A stretch of DNA of 64,000 bases from Pararobbsia silviterrae (lineage in GTDB: Bacteria; Pseudomonadota; Gammaproteobacteria; Burkholderiales; Burkholderiaceae), in assembly GCF_003628125.1 (NCBI RefSeq), contig NZ_RBZU01000011.1, positions 186,001-250,000 on the forward strand. Direction: 5' to 3'. Below are positions 9,704 to 19,753 of this stretch, piece after piece. The translations under genes and the position numbers were made by a program. The notes under the pieces were generated by a model, which saw only the letters and a list, made by a program, of their open reading frames with translations, made no database searches and had not been told where the DNA came from. The stretch's first letter is position 1, and the number at the start of each line of letters is the position of its first letter.

Positions 9704-10242
9704 CGGTCCAGACAATCCTTGCCGCGCGCGCTGTACGCACGCGCGGTCAGTACACGGCCCTCGCCGGCGAGGTCGAGGCTCAGCGACAGGTCGGGCGCGC
9801 CGATCAGCGCGCCGGCCTTTTGCGGCCATTCGACAAGGCACAGCGCATGGCCGTCGAAATATTCGCGAAAGCCCGCTTCGATCCATTCGGCGGGGTCGGC
9901 AAATCGATAAAGATCGAAGTGATAGATGTCGTAGACGCGCGGGGCCTCGAGTTCGTTGACATCGTCTTCGCGCGGCACGATCCGATAGGGTTCGACGAGC
10001 GTGTAGGTCGGGCTGCGCACGCGTCCCGTGTGGCCGAGCGCATGCAGTGTCGCGCGCACGAGCGTCGTCTTGCCTGCGCCGAGATCGCCGAGCAGATGGA
10101 CGTGCAGCCCGGCGCGCGTCGCGCGTAGCGCATTCGCGAATCGTTCGCCGAATGCGAGGCTCGCCGCTTCATCGGGCAGTTCGAAGACACGCTCGCTCAG
10201 CGGTGTCAGGGGCTCGACGGATGCAACGGGGGCTGCAGGCAT
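9697..10242 (-). CDS. tsaE: tRNA threonylcarbamoyladenosine biosynthesis ATPase TsaE
   Basis: TsaE is the small ATPase that works with TsaB/TsaD to install t6A at A37 of ANN-decoding tRNAs. The 181-residue product has the Walker A GDLGAGKTT (about residues 52-60), SPTYTLVEPY, the HFDLYR signature and LVEWPQ. An N-terminal extension of about 20 residues and a short C-terminal tail flank the core. It is divergent from queG with only 8 bp between the two starts, so promoters must overlap coding sequence. It overlaps amiC at its 3' end. Confidence 0.94.
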   Translation of the reverse strand: MPAAPVASVEPLTPLSERVFELPDEAASLAFGERFANALRATRAGLHVHLLGDLGAGKTTLVRATLHALGHTGRVRSPTYTLVEPYRIVPREDDVNELEAPRVYDIYHFDLYRFADPAEWIEAGFREYFDGHALCLVEWPQKAGALIGAPDLSLSLDLAGEGRVLTARAYSARGKDCLDRC

Positions 10243-10250
10243 TGCGTAAA

Positions 10251-11669
10251 ATGTTCAGGATGAATCCACTCAACACCGAGTCCGCGCTTGATCCGTGCGC
10301 TGTCGAGACGGGGCATGCGCCGCATGCCGCGCTCGACGCCGATGCGCTTGCGACGCTCGCCGCGCGCATTCGGCAGTGGGGGCGCGAACTCGGGTTCGAT
10401 GCGGTCGGCATCACGGACACCGACCTCTCGGATGCCGAACAGGCGCTGCAGGCATGGCTTGCAGCGGGCTTCCACGGCGAGATGGATTATATGGCCAAAC
10501 ATGGGCTCAAACGCGCGAGGCCCGCCGAACTCGTGCCGGGCACGCTGCGCGTCATCAGCCTACGGATGGCCTATCTGCCGGTCGATTTGACCGCCTCCGA
10601 CGCGTCGGGCGCGGGTCCGGAGCGTGCCGAGACGACCCGGCGGCCCCCCGGGCAGCCGCGTTCGGGGTGGCGCGCCGCGCAGCTCGCGCGCGCCGAGCGT
10701 CCCGGAGACGCCGTCGTGTCCGTCTACGCACGGGGCCGCGATTACCACAAAGTGTTGCGCAACCGGTTGCAGAAGCTCTCGGAGCGCATCGCGACCGAGA
10801 TCGGCCCGTTCGGCTATCGCGTATTTACCGATTCGGCGCCCGTGCTCGAAGTCGCGCTCGCCGCACGCGCGGATATCGGGTGGCGCGGCAAGCACACACT
10901 GTTGCTCGAACGCGACGCCGGCTCGTTCTTTTTCCTCGGCGAAATCTTCGTCGATCTGCCGTTGCCGGTGGATTCGGCCGATCGGGAGCCGCACGCGCGG
11001 GACGCATCGCGGCTGTCCGCGACGGCCGCGGAACCTGCGCCGCAGACGACCGCGCAGACGCTTGTGTCGAACGGCGCAGGCGCGACGGCGGCATCGCCGA
11101 CGCCCGCGACGAGCGATGACGTCGCGACGGTCGCCTCGGGCGGGCGCGTCGCGCGCGCGCCGGCATCCGGACACTGCGGCTCATGTACGCGCTGCATCGA
11201 CGTCTGCCCGACGCAGGCGATCATCGCGCCGTACACGCTCGACGCGCGTCGCTGCATCTCGTATCTGACGATCGAGCTCGCGGGCAGCATTCCCGAACCG
11301 CTGCGGCCGCTGATCGGCAATCGCATTTACGGATGTGACGACTGCCAGCTCGTGTGTCCGTGGAACAAGTTCGCGCAGCCCGCACGCGTCGACGACTTCG
11401 AGACGCGCAACGGCCTCGATCGCGCGACGCTGCTCGAACTCTGGCAGTGGACGTCGCGCGATTTCGAAGACAGACTGGCGGGCACGGCGATCCGGCGCAT
11501 CGGCTACGAGCGGTGGGTCCGCAACCTCGCGGTCGGGCTCGGCAACGCGGTGCGCGCGACGGCGCACGGCGCGCAGCGCGACGCGTATATCGAGGCGCTG
11601 CGAAGCCGCGCCGACGACGCGTCGCCGCTGATTCGCGAGCATGTCGAATGGGCGCTGCGCGAGGCCTGA
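10251..11669 (+). CDS. queG: Epoxyqueuosine reductase QueG
   Basis: QueG reduces epoxyqueuosine to queuosine in tRNA, using cobalamin and two 4Fe-4S clusters. The 472-residue product has FDAVGITDTDL, GEMDYM, YARGRDYHKVLR, and the two ferredoxin motifs CGSCTRCIDVCP and CDDCQLVCPWN. Two low-complexity insertions are visible: about 35 residues after LRMAYLPVD, and about 65 Ala/Thr-rich residues just before the first cluster. This makes the protein longer than typical QueG (about 350-380). The start is either ATG 10251 or ATG 10260; neither has a strong ribosome-binding site. Confidence 0.94.
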   Translation: MFRMNPLNTESALDPCAVETGHAPHAALDADALATLAARIRQWGRELGFDAVGITDTDLSDAEQALQAWLAAGFHGEMDYMAKHGLKRARPAELVPGTLRVISLRMAYLPVDLTASDASGAGPERAETTRRPPGQPRSGWRAAQLARAERPGDAVVSVYARGRDYHKVLRNRLQKLSERIATEIGPFGYRVFTDSAPVLEVALAARADIGWRGKHTLLLERDAGSFFFLGEIFVDLPLPVDSADREPHARDASRLSATAAEPAPQTTAQTLVSNGAGATAASPTPATSDDVATVASGGRVARAPASGHCGSCTRCIDVCPTQAIIAPYTLDARRCISYLTIELAGSIPEPLRPLIGNRIYGCDDCQLVCPWNKFAQPARVDDFETRNGLDRATLLELWQWTSRDFEDRLAGTAIRRIGYERWVRNLAVGLGNAVRATAHGAQRDAYIEALRSRADDASPLIREHVEWALREA

Positions 11670-11722
11670 GATTTGACGACAGACCCTATTCAACGACGCG
11701 ACGACGGACAGTGGACAGCGAG

Positions 11723-12733
11723 ATGACGAGCACGCGCGGCGCCGCCGCCGAGAACCCGGGCGTGTCCGGCGACGTCGCGCCGCGGCGGCGCGGCCGGCAA
11801 TCGAACGTGGCTGTCGATCAGGACGCGCCGTTTCCCGCGTCGCACGCGGACAGCCTGCGCGCGATCGATGCGTTTTGCGACGCGCTCTGGCTCGAACAGG
11901 GCCTTTCGCGCAATACGCTCGATGCGTATCGGCGCGATCTGCGGTTGTTCGCCGACTGGCTCGCGCGACGCAACGCGAAGCCGATCGCGCAGACCGACGG
12001 CGGCGATCTGATCGCGTACGCGGCGGCGCGCAGCCGCGACAAGGCGACCTCGGCGAACCGCCGGCTCTCGGTGTTCCGACGGTTTTTCGCGTGGGCGCTG
12101 CGCGAGCATCTCGTGAGCGTCGATCCGACGCTGCGCCTGCAGACGGCGAAGCAGCCCTTGCGCATGCCGTCGACGCTGACCGAAGCCCAGGTCGAGGCGC
12201 TGCTCGACGCACCCGATGTCGAGACCGCGCTCGGTTTGCGCGACCGCACGATGCTCGAACTCATGTACGCGAGCGGGCTGCGGGTCTCCGAGCTCGTCAA
12301 TCTGAAGACGGTCGAGATCGGGCTCAACGAAGGCGTCGTGCGTGCGATGGGCAAGGGGCTCAAGGAGCGGCTCGTGCCCTTCGGCGAGCAGGCGCACGAG
12401 TGGCTCTCGCGTTATCTGCACGAAGCGCGCGGCGAGATCCTTGGCGCACGCGCGGCCGACGCGATGTTCGTGACCGCGCGCGGCGACGCGATGACGCGGC
12501 AGCAGTTCTGGAACCTCGTCAAACGCTATGCGCTGACGGCGAATATCGCGGCGCGCCTCACGCCCCACACGCTGCGACACGCGTTCGCGACGCATCTGCT
12601 CAATCACGGCGCGGATCTGCGCGTCGTGCAGATGCTTCTTGGTCATGCGGATATTTCGACGACGCAGATCTATACGCACGTCGCGCGCGAACGCCTGAAG
12701 AGCTTGCATGCGACGCATCATCCGCGCGGCTGA
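11723..12733 (+). CDS. xerD: Site-specific tyrosine recombinase XerD
   Basis: XerD acts with XerC at dif to resolve chromosome dimers during division. 336 residues: about 38 extra N-terminal residues, a SAM-like core-binding domain (LWLEQGLSRNTLDAYRRDL), and the catalytic domain with Arg in ASGLRVSEL, Lys in GKGLKERLVP, H-x-x-R in TPHTLRHAFATH, His in LLGHADIS and the nucleophile Tyr in IYTHV. All catalytic residues are present. The chosen ATG 11723 follows a purine-rich stretch; GTG 11711 is an alternative. It lies 53 bp after queG. Confidence 0.93.
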   Translation: MTSTRGAAAENPGVSGDVAPRRRGRQSNVAVDQDAPFPASHADSLRAIDAFCDALWLEQGLSRNTLDAYRRDLRLFADWLARRNAKPIAQTDGGDLIAYAAARSRDKATSANRRLSVFRRFFAWALREHLVSVDPTLRLQTAKQPLRMPSTLTEAQVEALLDAPDVETALGLRDRTMLELMYASGLRVSELVNLKTVEIGLNEGVVRAMGKGLKERLVPFGEQAHEWLSRYLHEARGEILGARAADAMFVTARGDAMTRQQFWNLVKRYALTANIAARLTPHTLRHAFATHLLNHGADLRVVQMLLGHADISTTQIYTHVARERLKSLHATHHPRG

Positions 12734-12872
12734 GGTATCCGGGACGATGCGCGACGTTTCTGCGTGCCGCCGTCGCGGCGCGCGTCAGACGTCGGGATCC
12801 GAGCCGCGCGTTGATCGCTGAACCAGACTTCCCACCCAATCTCGAACTCCGAACCGCCCCCCGAGCTGAACG

Positions 12873-13364
12873 ATGAGCAAGACCAAGCATGTTTCCGAAA
12901 CACCGGCCACGCAGTTTCTGCGCCGTCACCAGATCGCGTTCGGCGAGCATCCGTACGAGTATGTCGAACATGGCGGTACGTCCGAGTCGGCGCGCCAGCT
13001 CGGCGTCGACGAACACCATGTGGTCAAGACCCTGATCATGGAGGACGAGCACGCGAAGCCGCTCGTCGTGCTCATGCACGGAGATCGGACCGTGTCGACG
13101 AAGAATCTCGCGCGCCAGATCGGCGTGAAGCGCGTCGAACCGTGCAAGCCCGAGGTCGCGAACCGGCATTCGGGTTACCTCGTCGGGGGGACCTCGCCGT
13201 TCGGCACGCGCAAGACGATGCCCGTCTATGTCGAGTCGAGCGTGCTGGCCCTCGATCGCATCTATCTGAACGGCGGCAAGCGCGGGTATCTCGTGAGCAT
13301 GGCGCCGGCGGCGCTCACGGAATGGCTTCACGCGAAACCCGTCGACTGCGCGAGCGTCGATTGA
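12873..13364 (+). CDS. ybaK: YbaK/EbsC-family Cys-tRNA(Pro)/aminoacyl-tRNA deacylase
   Basis: 163-residue single-domain YbaK protein. Family members hydrolyse mischarged aminoacyl-tRNA, classically Cys-tRNA(Pro), in the cytoplasm. Visible family features are the early [16 protein letters not shown], the lysine in STKNLAR, and the [10 protein letters not shown] loop. Length matches the family (about 155-165). It sits between xerD and plsY on the same strand, 139 bp after xerD, an arrangement common in Burkholderia. The exact tRNA specificity cannot be told from sequence. Confidence 0.92.
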   Translation: MSKTKHVSETPATQFLRRHQIAFGEHPYEYVEHGGTSESARQLGVDEHHVVKTLIMEDEHAKPLVVLMHGDRTVSTKNLARQIGVKRVEPCKPEVANRHSGYLVGGTSPFGTRKTMPVYVESSVLALDRIYLNGGKRGYLVSMAPAALTEWLHAKPVDCASVD

Positions 13365-13440
13365 GGTCCATAGTTGCCCCAAGCGCGGGCGTGTCCGTGC
13401 TTCGTTACAATTGCGCCCGTCCTCTTATTCGGAATTCTCC

Positions 13441-14052
13441 ATGCTGAACCTGTTGATCGCGCTGGTGCTGGCCTATCTGATCGGGTCGATCTCGTTCGCC
13501 GTCGTCGTGAGCAAGGCGATGCGGCTCGACGATCCCCGCACGTACGGCTCGGGCAATCCGGGGGCGACCAATGTCCTGCGCAGCGGCAACAAGACGGCGG
13601 CGATCCTCACGCTGCTCGGCGATGCGGTCAAGGGCTGGTTCGCGGTCTGGCTCGTGTCGACGTTCGGCGCCCGGTACGGCCTCGGCGACGAGGCGATCGC
13701 GCTGTCGGCGATCGCCGTGTTCCTCGGCCACCTCTATCCCGTGTTCTTCAAGTTCAAGGGCGGCAAGGGTGTCGCGACGGCGGCGGGCGTGTTGTTCGCG
13801 TTGAGCTGGGTGCTCGGTCTCGCGACACTCGCGACATGGCTTATCATCGCGTTCTTCTTCCGCTACTCGTCGCTGGCCGCGCTCGCGGCGGCCGTCTTCG
13901 CGCCGTTCTATGAGTTCTTCATGTACGGTCCCGGGCCGATTTCGGTCGCCGTGATCGTCATGTCGATCCTGCTGATCTGGCGCCATTCCGCGAATATCGC
14001 GAAGCTCATGGCCGGCAAGGAGAGCCGCATCGGCCAGAAGAAACGCGAGTGA
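13441..14052 (+). CDS. plsY: Glycerol-3-phosphate acyltransferase PlsY
   Basis: Inner-membrane acyltransferase that moves an acyl group from acyl-phosphate to glycerol-3-phosphate, the first step of phospholipid synthesis. 203 residues with about five membrane segments and the three family motifs: GSISFA near the N-terminus, [12 protein letters not shown] (phosphate-binding loop) and [13 protein letters not shown]. The ATG at 13441 begins directly before the first membrane helix. Ten upstream in-frame codons exist but do not look coding. A strong terminator follows at 14157-14187. Confidence 0.95.
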   Translation: MLNLLIALVLAYLIGSISFAVVVSKAMRLDDPRTYGSGNPGATNVLRSGNKTAAILTLLGDAVKGWFAVWLVSTFGARYGLGDEAIALSAIAVFLGHLYPVFFKFKGGKGVATAAGVLFALSWVLGLATLATWLIIAFFFRYSSLAALAAAVFAPFYEFFMYGPGPISVAVIVMSILLIWRHSANIAKLMAGKESRIGQKKRE

Positions 14053-14156
14053 TCGCGTCGCGGGCGCGTTGAGCGAACGCGCGCACGCATCGTGCGAAAG
14101 CGTCGTGCGAAAGCATCAGGCGCATGCGATCGAGCGACACGTCCAACGACACATCA

Positions 14157-14187
14157 AACGGCCCGTCACGACGGGCCGTTCGTTTTT
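14157..14187 (+). terminator. Intrinsic terminator after plsY
   Basis: Perfect 10-bp stem AACGGCCCGT / ACGGGCCGTT with a 4-base CACG loop, followed by CG and a run of six T on the + strand. It ends immediately before the yajQ stop codon, so it terminates plsY and may also serve yajQ from the other side. Confidence 0.88.
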
Positions 14188-14673
14188 TCAGTCGCGGAAA
14201 TTGTTGAAATCGAGCGGCGTATCGGTGACGTCTTTCTTGAGCAGCGCGATCGCCGATTGCAGATCGTCGCGTTTGGCGCCCGTCACACGGACCGCATCGC
14301 CCTGGATGCTTGCCTGGACCTTGAGCTTGCTATCCTTGATCGCCTTGACGATTTTCTTCGCGAGGTCGCCGCTCACGCCTTTCTTGATCTTGATGACCTG
14401 CTTGATCTTGTCGCCGCCGATCTTCTCGATCTTGCCGTAGTCGAGGAAGCGCACGTCGACGTTGCGTTTGGCCATTTTCGACGTCAGCACGTCCTTGACC
14501 TGACCGAGCTTGAAATCGTCGTCCGCGTACGCGGTGAGTTCGAGTTCCTTGTGTTCGATGCGGGCGTCTGAGCCCTTGAAGTCGAAGCGCGTCGAGATTT
14601 CCTTGTTGGATTGCTCGACCGCGTTCTTGACTTCGATCATGTTTGCTTCACTGACGACGTCGAACGATGGCAT
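14188..14673 (-). CDS. yajQ: YajQ family cyclic-di-GMP-binding protein
   Basis: 161-residue UPF0234/YajQ protein with the canonical start [20 protein letters not shown], and [10 protein letters not shown] near the end. Members bind nucleotides or RNA, and some bind cyclic-di-GMP and influence transcription and virulence (known for the Xanthomonas homologue; not shown here). I chose ATG 14673 because it starts the conserved N-terminus and has GGAGA 8 bp upstream. The longer frame to 14775 overlaps the divergent murB start and is not family-like. Confidence 0.94.
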   Translation of the reverse strand: MPSFDVVSEANMIEVKNAVEQSNKEISTRFDFKGSDARIEHKELELTAYADDDFKLGQVKDVLTSKMAKRNVDVRFLDYGKIEKIGGDKIKQVIKIKKGVSGDLAKKIVKAIKDSKLKVQASIQGDAVRVTGAKRDDLQSAIALLKKDVTDTPLDFNNFRD

Positions 14674-14773
14674 GGCGTTTTCTCCGGGGCCCGTCAGGCC
14701 CTCGCTATAATCACGGGTCGCCGTCATTTTACCGGCGTGGCCTGCTTTTCCAAGCCCCCGTCGCGTCGCCTCC

Positions 14774-15805
14774 ATGCCCAGTTTCTTCTCCGATTACGCC
14801 CTTCGCGAACACAACACGTTCGGTTTCGACGTCCGCGCGCGTCAAGCGTGCCGAATCGAGCACGAGTCGGATATCGACGAGGCGCGCGCGTTCGCGGCGC
14901 GCGATCCGGCGCTCGCCGCCGCGCCGCGTCTCGTGCTCGGCGGCGGCAGCAACGTCGTGCTGACGCGCGATTTTCCGGGTTCGGTCTGGCTCGTCGCGCT
15001 CGAAGGGCGGCGCATCGTCGACGAAGACGACGATGCGTGGATCGTCGAGGCGGCCGCGGGCGAGAACTGGCATGCGTTCGTCGCGTGGTGTCTCGGGCAA
15101 GGATGCAACGGCCTCGAGAATCTCGCGCTGATCCCAGGTACGGTCGGCGCCGCGCCGATCCAGAACATCGGCGCCTACGGCCTCGAAATGGCCGAATACT
15201 TCGACTCGCTGCGCGCCTATGACTTCGAAACGGGACAGATCGTCGAATTCGACGACGCGCGTTGCGCGTTCGGCTATCGCGACAGCGTATTCAAGCACGT
15301 CGCGCGCGAACGCTTTCTGATCGTCTCGGTGCGGTTTCGCTTCCCCAAGACGTGGCGCGCGCGGGCCGCGTATGCAGATATCGCGCGCGCGCTCGCCGAG
15401 GCGGGCGTGACCGATCCGTCGCCGCGCGACATCTTCGACGCGGTCGTCCGCGTGCGCCGCGCGAAATTGCCGGACCCCGCGACGCTCGGCAATGCGGGCA
15501 GCTTCTTCAAGAACCCGGTCATCGATGCGCGGCAGTTCGCCGAACTCGCCGCGGCCGTGCCGGACGTCGTGTCGTATGCGCAGCCCGACGGATCGCGCAA
15601 GCTCGCCGCGGCCTGGCTTATCGATCGATGCGGCTGGAAGGGACGCGCGATCGCCGACGCGGCCGTTCATGATCGGCAGGCCCTCGTGCTCGTCAATCGC
15701 GGACGGGCGACGGGCGCCGATGTGCTCGCGCTGTCGGATGCGATTCGCGACGACGTGTTCAAGCGGTTCGGCGTCATGCTCGAAGCGGAACCGGTCGTGG
15801 TTTGA
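14774..15805 (+). CDS. murB: UDP-N-acetylenolpyruvoylglucosamine reductase
   Basis: MurB reduces UDP-GlcNAc-enolpyruvate to UDP-MurNAc with FAD and NADPH, in cytoplasmic peptidoglycan precursor synthesis. The 343-residue product is a type I MurB: N-terminal NTFGFDV, FAD-binding [36 protein letters not shown], the catalytic Ser loop [10 protein letters not shown], and the C-terminal Glu in MLEAEP. Length is normal. It is divergent from yajQ with a 100-bp gap and convergent with argG. Confidence 0.96.
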   Translation: MPSFFSDYALREHNTFGFDVRARQACRIEHESDIDEARAFAARDPALAAAPRLVLGGGSNVVLTRDFPGSVWLVALEGRRIVDEDDDAWIVEAAAGENWHAFVAWCLGQGCNGLENLALIPGTVGAAPIQNIGAYGLEMAEYFDSLRAYDFETGQIVEFDDARCAFGYRDSVFKHVARERFLIVSVRFRFPKTWRARAAYADIARALAEAGVTDPSPRDIFDAVVRVRRAKLPDPATLGNAGSFFKNPVIDARQFAELAAAVPDVVSYAQPDGSRKLAAAWLIDRCGWKGRAIADAAVHDRQALVLVNRGRATGADVLALSDAIRDDVFKRFGVMLEAEPVVV

Positions 15806-15850
15806 TAAAAAAAGCCACCCTCGCTGAACGTGACGTTCGAAGGGTGGCTT
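15806..15850 (-). terminator. Intrinsic terminator after argG
   Basis: Stem AAGCCACCCT / AGGGTGGCTT around an 18-base loop. On the minus strand it is followed by seven T, so it terminates argG. It abuts the murB stop codon and may also help end murB. Confidence 0.88.
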
Positions 15851-15912
15851 GCGGTGCGATAGGCGCGGCGCGCAATGCACCGGACCCGCGATGACGCGTG
15901 CGATGACGCGTT

Positions 15913-17139
15913 TTACGAACGCTTGCGGCGCGCGTTCTCGGCAATTCGCATACGCAGCGCGTTGAGCTTGATGAACCCGCCCGCATCGGCTTGGTTGTAT
16001 GCGCCGCCGTCGTCGTCGAACGTCGCGATCGTCTTGTCGAACAGCGTGTTCTCGGAGTCGCGCGAGACGACCGAGACGCTGCCCTTGTAGAGCTTCACGC
16101 GAACCCAGCCGTTGACGTTCTGCTGCGTATGGTCGATGAGCACTTGAATCGCCTTGCGCTCCGGGGCCCACCAGTAGCCGTTGTAAATCAGCGAGGCATA
16201 GCGCGCGAGCAGGTCGTCCTTGAGGTGGGCGACTTCGCGGTCGAGTGTGATCGATTCGATGCCCCGGTGCGCCTTGAGCATGATCGTGCCGCCCGGCGTT
16301 TCATAGCAGCCGCGCGACTTCATGCCGACATACCGGTTTTCGACGAGATCGAGACGTCCGACGCCGTGCTTGCCGCCGATCCGGTTGAGTTCGGTCAGCA
16401 TCTCGGCGGGGCTCAGGCGCTTGCCGTTGAGCGACACGGGGTCGCCGTGCTCGTAGCCGATGTCGAGATATTCGGGCGTGTCGGGCGCCTGTTCGGGCGC
16501 GACGGTCCAGCGCCACATATCGGCTTCGGCTTCAGCCTTCGGATCTTCGAGGTGGCGGCCTTCATACGAGATATGCAGCAGGTTCGCGTCCATCGAGTAC
16601 GGCGCGCCGCCTTGCTTGTGCTTCATCTCGATTGGAATGCCGGCCTTCTCGGCATAGGCGAGCAGCTTCTCGCGCGACAGCAGGTCCCATTCGCGCCACG
16701 GCGCGATGACCTTGATGCCGGGTTCGAGCGCGTAGTAGCCGAGTTCGAAACGGACCTGGTCGTTGCCCTTGCCCGTCGCGCCGTGCGAGACGGCTTGCGC
16801 GCCGGTCTGGCGTGCGATCTCGATCTGGCGCTTGGCGATCAGCGGACGCGCGATCGACGTGCCGAGCAGGTATTCGCCTTCATAGATCGCGTTCGCGCGG
16901 AACATCGGGAACACGAAATCGCGGACGAATTCCTCGCGCAGATCGTCGATGTAGATGTTCTCGGGCTTGATGCCGAGCTTGACGGCCTTGGCGCGGGCCG
17001 GCTCGAGTTCTTCGCCCTGGCCGATATCGGCCGTGAACGTGACGACTTCGGCGTCGTAGTTGTCCTGCAGCCACTTGAGAATGACTGAGGTGTCGAGACC
17101 GCCCGAATAGGCGAGCACTACTTTCTTGATTTCGCTCAT
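15913..17139 (-). CDS. argG: Argininosuccinate synthase
   Basis: ArgG joins citrulline and aspartate with ATP to give argininosuccinate. 408 residues, the length of the standard bacterial type: N-terminal ATP-pyrophosphatase loop [34 protein letters not shown], and the substrate segment [21 protein letters not shown]. Transcribed with argF upstream, with a 127-bp gap that may hold a second promoter. Confidence 0.97.
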   Translation of the reverse strand: MSEIKKVVLAYSGGLDTSVILKWLQDNYDAEVVTFTADIGQGEELEPARAKAVKLGIKPENIYIDDLREEFVRDFVFPMFRANAIYEGEYLLGTSIARPLIAKRQIEIARQTGAQAVSHGATGKGNDQVRFELGYYALEPGIKVIAPWREWDLLSREKLLAYAEKAGIPIEMKHKQGGAPYSMDANLLHISYEGRHLEDPKAEAEADMWRWTVAPEQAPDTPEYLDIGYEHGDPVSLNGKRLSPAEMLTELNRIGGKHGVGRLDLVENRYVGMKSRGCYETPGGTIMLKAHRGIESITLDREVAHLKDDLLARYASLIYNGYWWAPERKAIQVLIDHTQQNVNGWVRVKLYKGSVSVVSRDSENTLFDKTIATFDDDGGAYNQADAGGFIKLNALRMRIAENARRKRS

Positions 17140-17266
17140 GGTTGACTCGTGACAGGTTCGCGGCGGCCAGACGAGGCCGCGAAGCCCGTTATTGTGACAT
17201 TAAAACAGGCGGAGGCCGCCGGGCCGCCGCCGCGAAGCGAGCGCGGACGCGTTCGGTGAACGGCGT

Positions 17267-18196
17267 TCAATGACTCACGCGGCCGAGCATCAGGAACTCC
17301 ATGAGCGCCTTCTGGACGTGCAGCCGGTTTTCGGCTTCGTCCCAGACGACGCTCTGCGGACCGTCGATGACCTCGGCCGTGACTTCCTCGCCGCGGTGCG
17401 CGGGCAGGCAGTGCATGAACAAGGCGTCGGGCTTGGCGCGCGCCATCATCGACTCGGTCACGCACCAGTCGGCGAACGCCTTCTTGCGGATCTCGTTCTC
17501 CTGTTCGAAGCCCATGCTCGTCCAGACGTCGGTCGTCACGAGATCGGCGCCGTCGCAGGCTTCGTTGGGGTTCGCGATGACCTCGAAATCGCCGTGCGTC
17601 TCGGGCGCGACGAGCGCCGGATCGAGCGCGTAGCCGGCAGGCGTCGAGAGCCGGACCTTGAAGCCGAGGATGTGCGCGGCCTCGATCCACGTGTAGAGCA
17701 TGTTGTTCGCGTCGCCGACCCAGGCGACGGTCTTGCCCGCGATCGGTCCGCGATGTTCGTAGAACGTGAAGATATCGGCCAGCACCTGGCAGGGGTGATA
17801 TTCGTTGGTCAGGCCGTTGATGACGGGCACGCGCGAGTTGTCGGCGAACCGGCGCAGGATGTCCTGGCCGAACGTGCGGATCATGATGATGTCGGTCATC
17901 CGCGAAATGACCTGGGCAGCGTCCTCGATCGGTTCGCCGCGGCCCAGTTGCGTGTCGCGCGTATTCATGAAGACCGCGTGACCGCCGAGTTGGTGAATGC
18001 CTGCTTCGAACGAGAGCCGCGTGCGCGTTGAGTTCTTCTCGAAGATCATCGCGAGCGTGCGGTCGTGCAGCGGGTGATAGGTCTCGTAATTCTTGAACTT
18101 CTGCTTGAGGAGGCGCGATCGATCGAGCAGGTAGGTGTACTCGTCGCGGGTCAGGTCCTTGAACTGCAGATAGTGCCGAATGTTTTTTTGAGCCAT
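17267..18196 (-). CDS. argF: Ornithine carbamoyltransferase
   Basis: ArgF makes citrulline from ornithine and carbamoyl phosphate, the step before ArgG. 309 residues with the carbamoyl-phosphate site STRTR at residues 56-60, HPCQVLAD, the ornithine-binding DVWTSMG region and the HCLPAHRGEEV loop. The start lies next to a poly-T/AAAAA stretch at 18180-18190. First gene of an argF-argG pair; its promoter must lie in the 427-bp gap upstream. Confidence 0.97.
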   Translation of the reverse strand: MAQKNIRHYLQFKDLTRDEYTYLLDRSRLLKQKFKNYETYHPLHDRTLAMIFEKNSTRTRLSFEAGIHQLGGHAVFMNTRDTQLGRGEPIEDAAQVISRMTDIIMIRTFGQDILRRFADNSRVPVINGLTNEYHPCQVLADIFTFYEHRGPIAGKTVAWVGDANNMLYTWIEAAHILGFKVRLSTPAGYALDPALVAPETHGDFEVIANPNEACDGADLVTTDVWTSMGFEQENEIRKKAFADWCVTESMMARAKPDALFMHCLPAHRGEEVTAEVIDGPQSVVWDEAENRLHVQKALMEFLMLGRVSH

Positions 18197-18433
18197 AAAA
18201 CAAAATCGGCGGACTGACCCGGATCTGTCGATCCGGACGGCGCCGCCGTTCGTGGAATAAGTGTCTCAAGCATAAAGGATTTCACCGTCTTTGACGAGCC
18301 GGGCCGAGCGCATGCGCGGCACGCAGCCTGGCGAAACGCAGCGGGTCCGGAGTATCCTGAGCGGCCGTGCGGCGATGCGGATGCACACGGGTCGAACGTG
18401 TTAGGTCTTATAGAAGAGTTGGGTTGAATCTCG

Positions 18434-18461
18434 TGTTTGGTTTGTTGCTCTGCGGTATAAT
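18434..18461 (+). promoter_or_regulatory. Candidate promoter for the DUF3579 gene
   Basis: A perfect -10 hexamer TATAAT at 18456-18461 sits in a relatively AT-rich patch. The -35 region about 16 bp upstream (TGTTTG) matches poorly. The rest of the 18197-18623 gap shows no gene; it must also carry the argF promoter on the other strand. Confidence 0.4.
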
Positions 18462-18623
18462 TCCGACACTTTCCGGTGCGTGGAACGAGCCGGAGAGCGT
18501 GCCGCGAACCGCGCGTGCATGCTGTTCGCGGGCAATCGGCGCGGACGTGCGATCCATTCACGCGATGGTGTGAGTTTTCAGTCAGAGCCGGAGCTCAGAC
18601 CGCCGGCCCACAAGGTATTGCAT

Positions 18624-18983
18624 ATGGCCGACACATCTTTCCCAAGAGAGTTTTTCATACAGGGCGTGACGAAAGAGGGAAAGACGTTTCGGCCGAGCGA
18701 TTGGTCGGAGCGGCTCTGCGGCGTGATGTCGGCATTCGGTCCGGGCGCGTCGGGCGCCAACGCGAGGCTCAAGTACTCGCTTTACGTGCGGCCCGAGATG
18801 TTCGGCAACATCAAGTGCGTGGTTGTCGACGAACGGCTGCGCGATATCGAGCCGATGGCGTTCGACTTCGTCATGAATTTCGCGCGCGACAACAATCTGC
18901 AGGTCACCGAGGGCTGTTCGATGCCCGATCACGCGGAATCGGTCGCGGCCGAGAAGGCGCGTCTCGCATCGGGCGTGCGTTAA
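18624..18983 (+). CDS. DUF3579 family protein
   Basis: 119-residue cytoplasmic protein of a family largely confined to betaproteobacteria, with no known function. Conserved features are FPREFFIQGVTKEGKTFRPSDWSERL at the N-terminus (quoted in part here), YSLYVRPEMFG, and CVVVDERLRDIEPMAFDFVMNFA. No signal peptide or membrane segment. I chose ATG 18624 because the family begins here; the frame extends back to 18480 through unrelated sequence. Followed by a bidirectional terminator. Confidence 0.85.
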   Translation: MADTSFPREFFIQGVTKEGKTFRPSDWSERLCGVMSAFGPGASGANARLKYSLYVRPEMFGNIKCVVVDERLRDIEPMAFDFVMNFARDNNLQVTEGCSMPDHAESVAAEKARLASGVR

Positions 18984-19068
18984 TCGGGCGTGCGTTAAGT
19001 TGGGCGTGCGATAACGCCGGCGCGATGCGCTTGAGTTCGAAAGGTTCGCGCGAGGGTCGCGTAAACGG

Positions 19069-19103
19069 CAAAAAGCCCGCTTCTGCAACAGCGGGCTTTT
19101 TTT
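19069..19103. terminator. Bidirectional intrinsic terminator
   Basis: Stem AAAAGCCCGC / GCGGGCTTTT with a 10-base loop, flanked by A-run and T-run, so it can stop transcription from DUF3579 (+) and from rpsT (-). The rest of the 18984-19373 gap holds nothing else that I can support. Confidence 0.85.
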
Positions 19104-19373
19104 CGTCGCTTGGCTGACGTGGATCGAGTCGAGCGCGGTTCAACGCGCGCCCTGAGCCTCGGGCCAGTCGAATCCGCACGAAGCGATGCGCGTGGGCGCT
19201 TCGAGCCTCGGTGAATCCGACGCTCGCGCGTCTGAACCTCGCGCCGGTCCTTTCGGAGGGCGGCAGGGCGCCTGAGCGCGGATCGGTCAATATCGTGCAA
19301 AGGCCGGCATCGAGCCGGCCTGGAAGCCGCGTCCGGCGCAATACCGGACGCGCGTCAAACGTGCTTCGGACGC

Positions 19374-19646
19374 TTAGGCAGCGGTCGACAGCGCCTTGAC
19401 GGCAGCGGCGAGGCGGCTCTTGTGGCGAGCAGCCTTGTTCTTGTGAACGATCTTCTTGTCGGCAATGATGTCGAGCGTCTTCGACGATGCCTTGAGCACT
19501 TCGGCAGCCTTTTCCTTGTCGCCCGAGTCGATCGCCTTGCGGACAGCCTTGATGGCCGTGCGCAGCTTCGAACGCAGTGCGGAATTGTGGGAATTGGCTT
19601 TGGCGGCTTGGCGAGCGCGCTTACGTGCTTGTGCGGTGTTGGCCAT
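19374..19646 (-). CDS. rpsT: 30S ribosomal protein S20
   Basis: Primary 16S rRNA-binding protein of the small subunit. 90 residues, Lys/Ala-rich and helical, starting [13 protein letters not shown] as in other betaproteobacteria and ending KALSTAA. ATG 19646 is the family start; the upstream in-frame extension crosses the promoter and is not coding. It is a single-gene unit with a recognisable sigma-70 promoter at 19724-19753, divergent from murJ. Confidence 0.97.
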   Translation of the reverse strand: MANTAQARKRARQAAKANSHNSALRSKLRTAIKAVRKAIDSGDKEKAAEVLKASSKTLDIIADKKIVHKNKAARHKSRLAAAVKALSTAA

Positions 19647-19723
19647 GGTGTCCTCGATCGGTTCCGGCAATGCGACTGCCGGCTTCGGCCGCGGTCGCGG
19701 AAAAGGAAATTCAGAAACGGCGG

Positions 19724-19753
19724 AGTATAGCAGCGTCCCGGCCGGAATGACAA
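19724..19753 (-). promoter_or_regulatory. Sigma-70 promoter of rpsT
   Basis: On the minus strand, TTGTCA (19753-19748) and TATACT (19729-19724) are separated by 18 bp; each matches consensus at 5 of 6 positions. The predicted start of transcription is about 70 bp upstream of the rpsT ATG. Confidence 0.75.
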
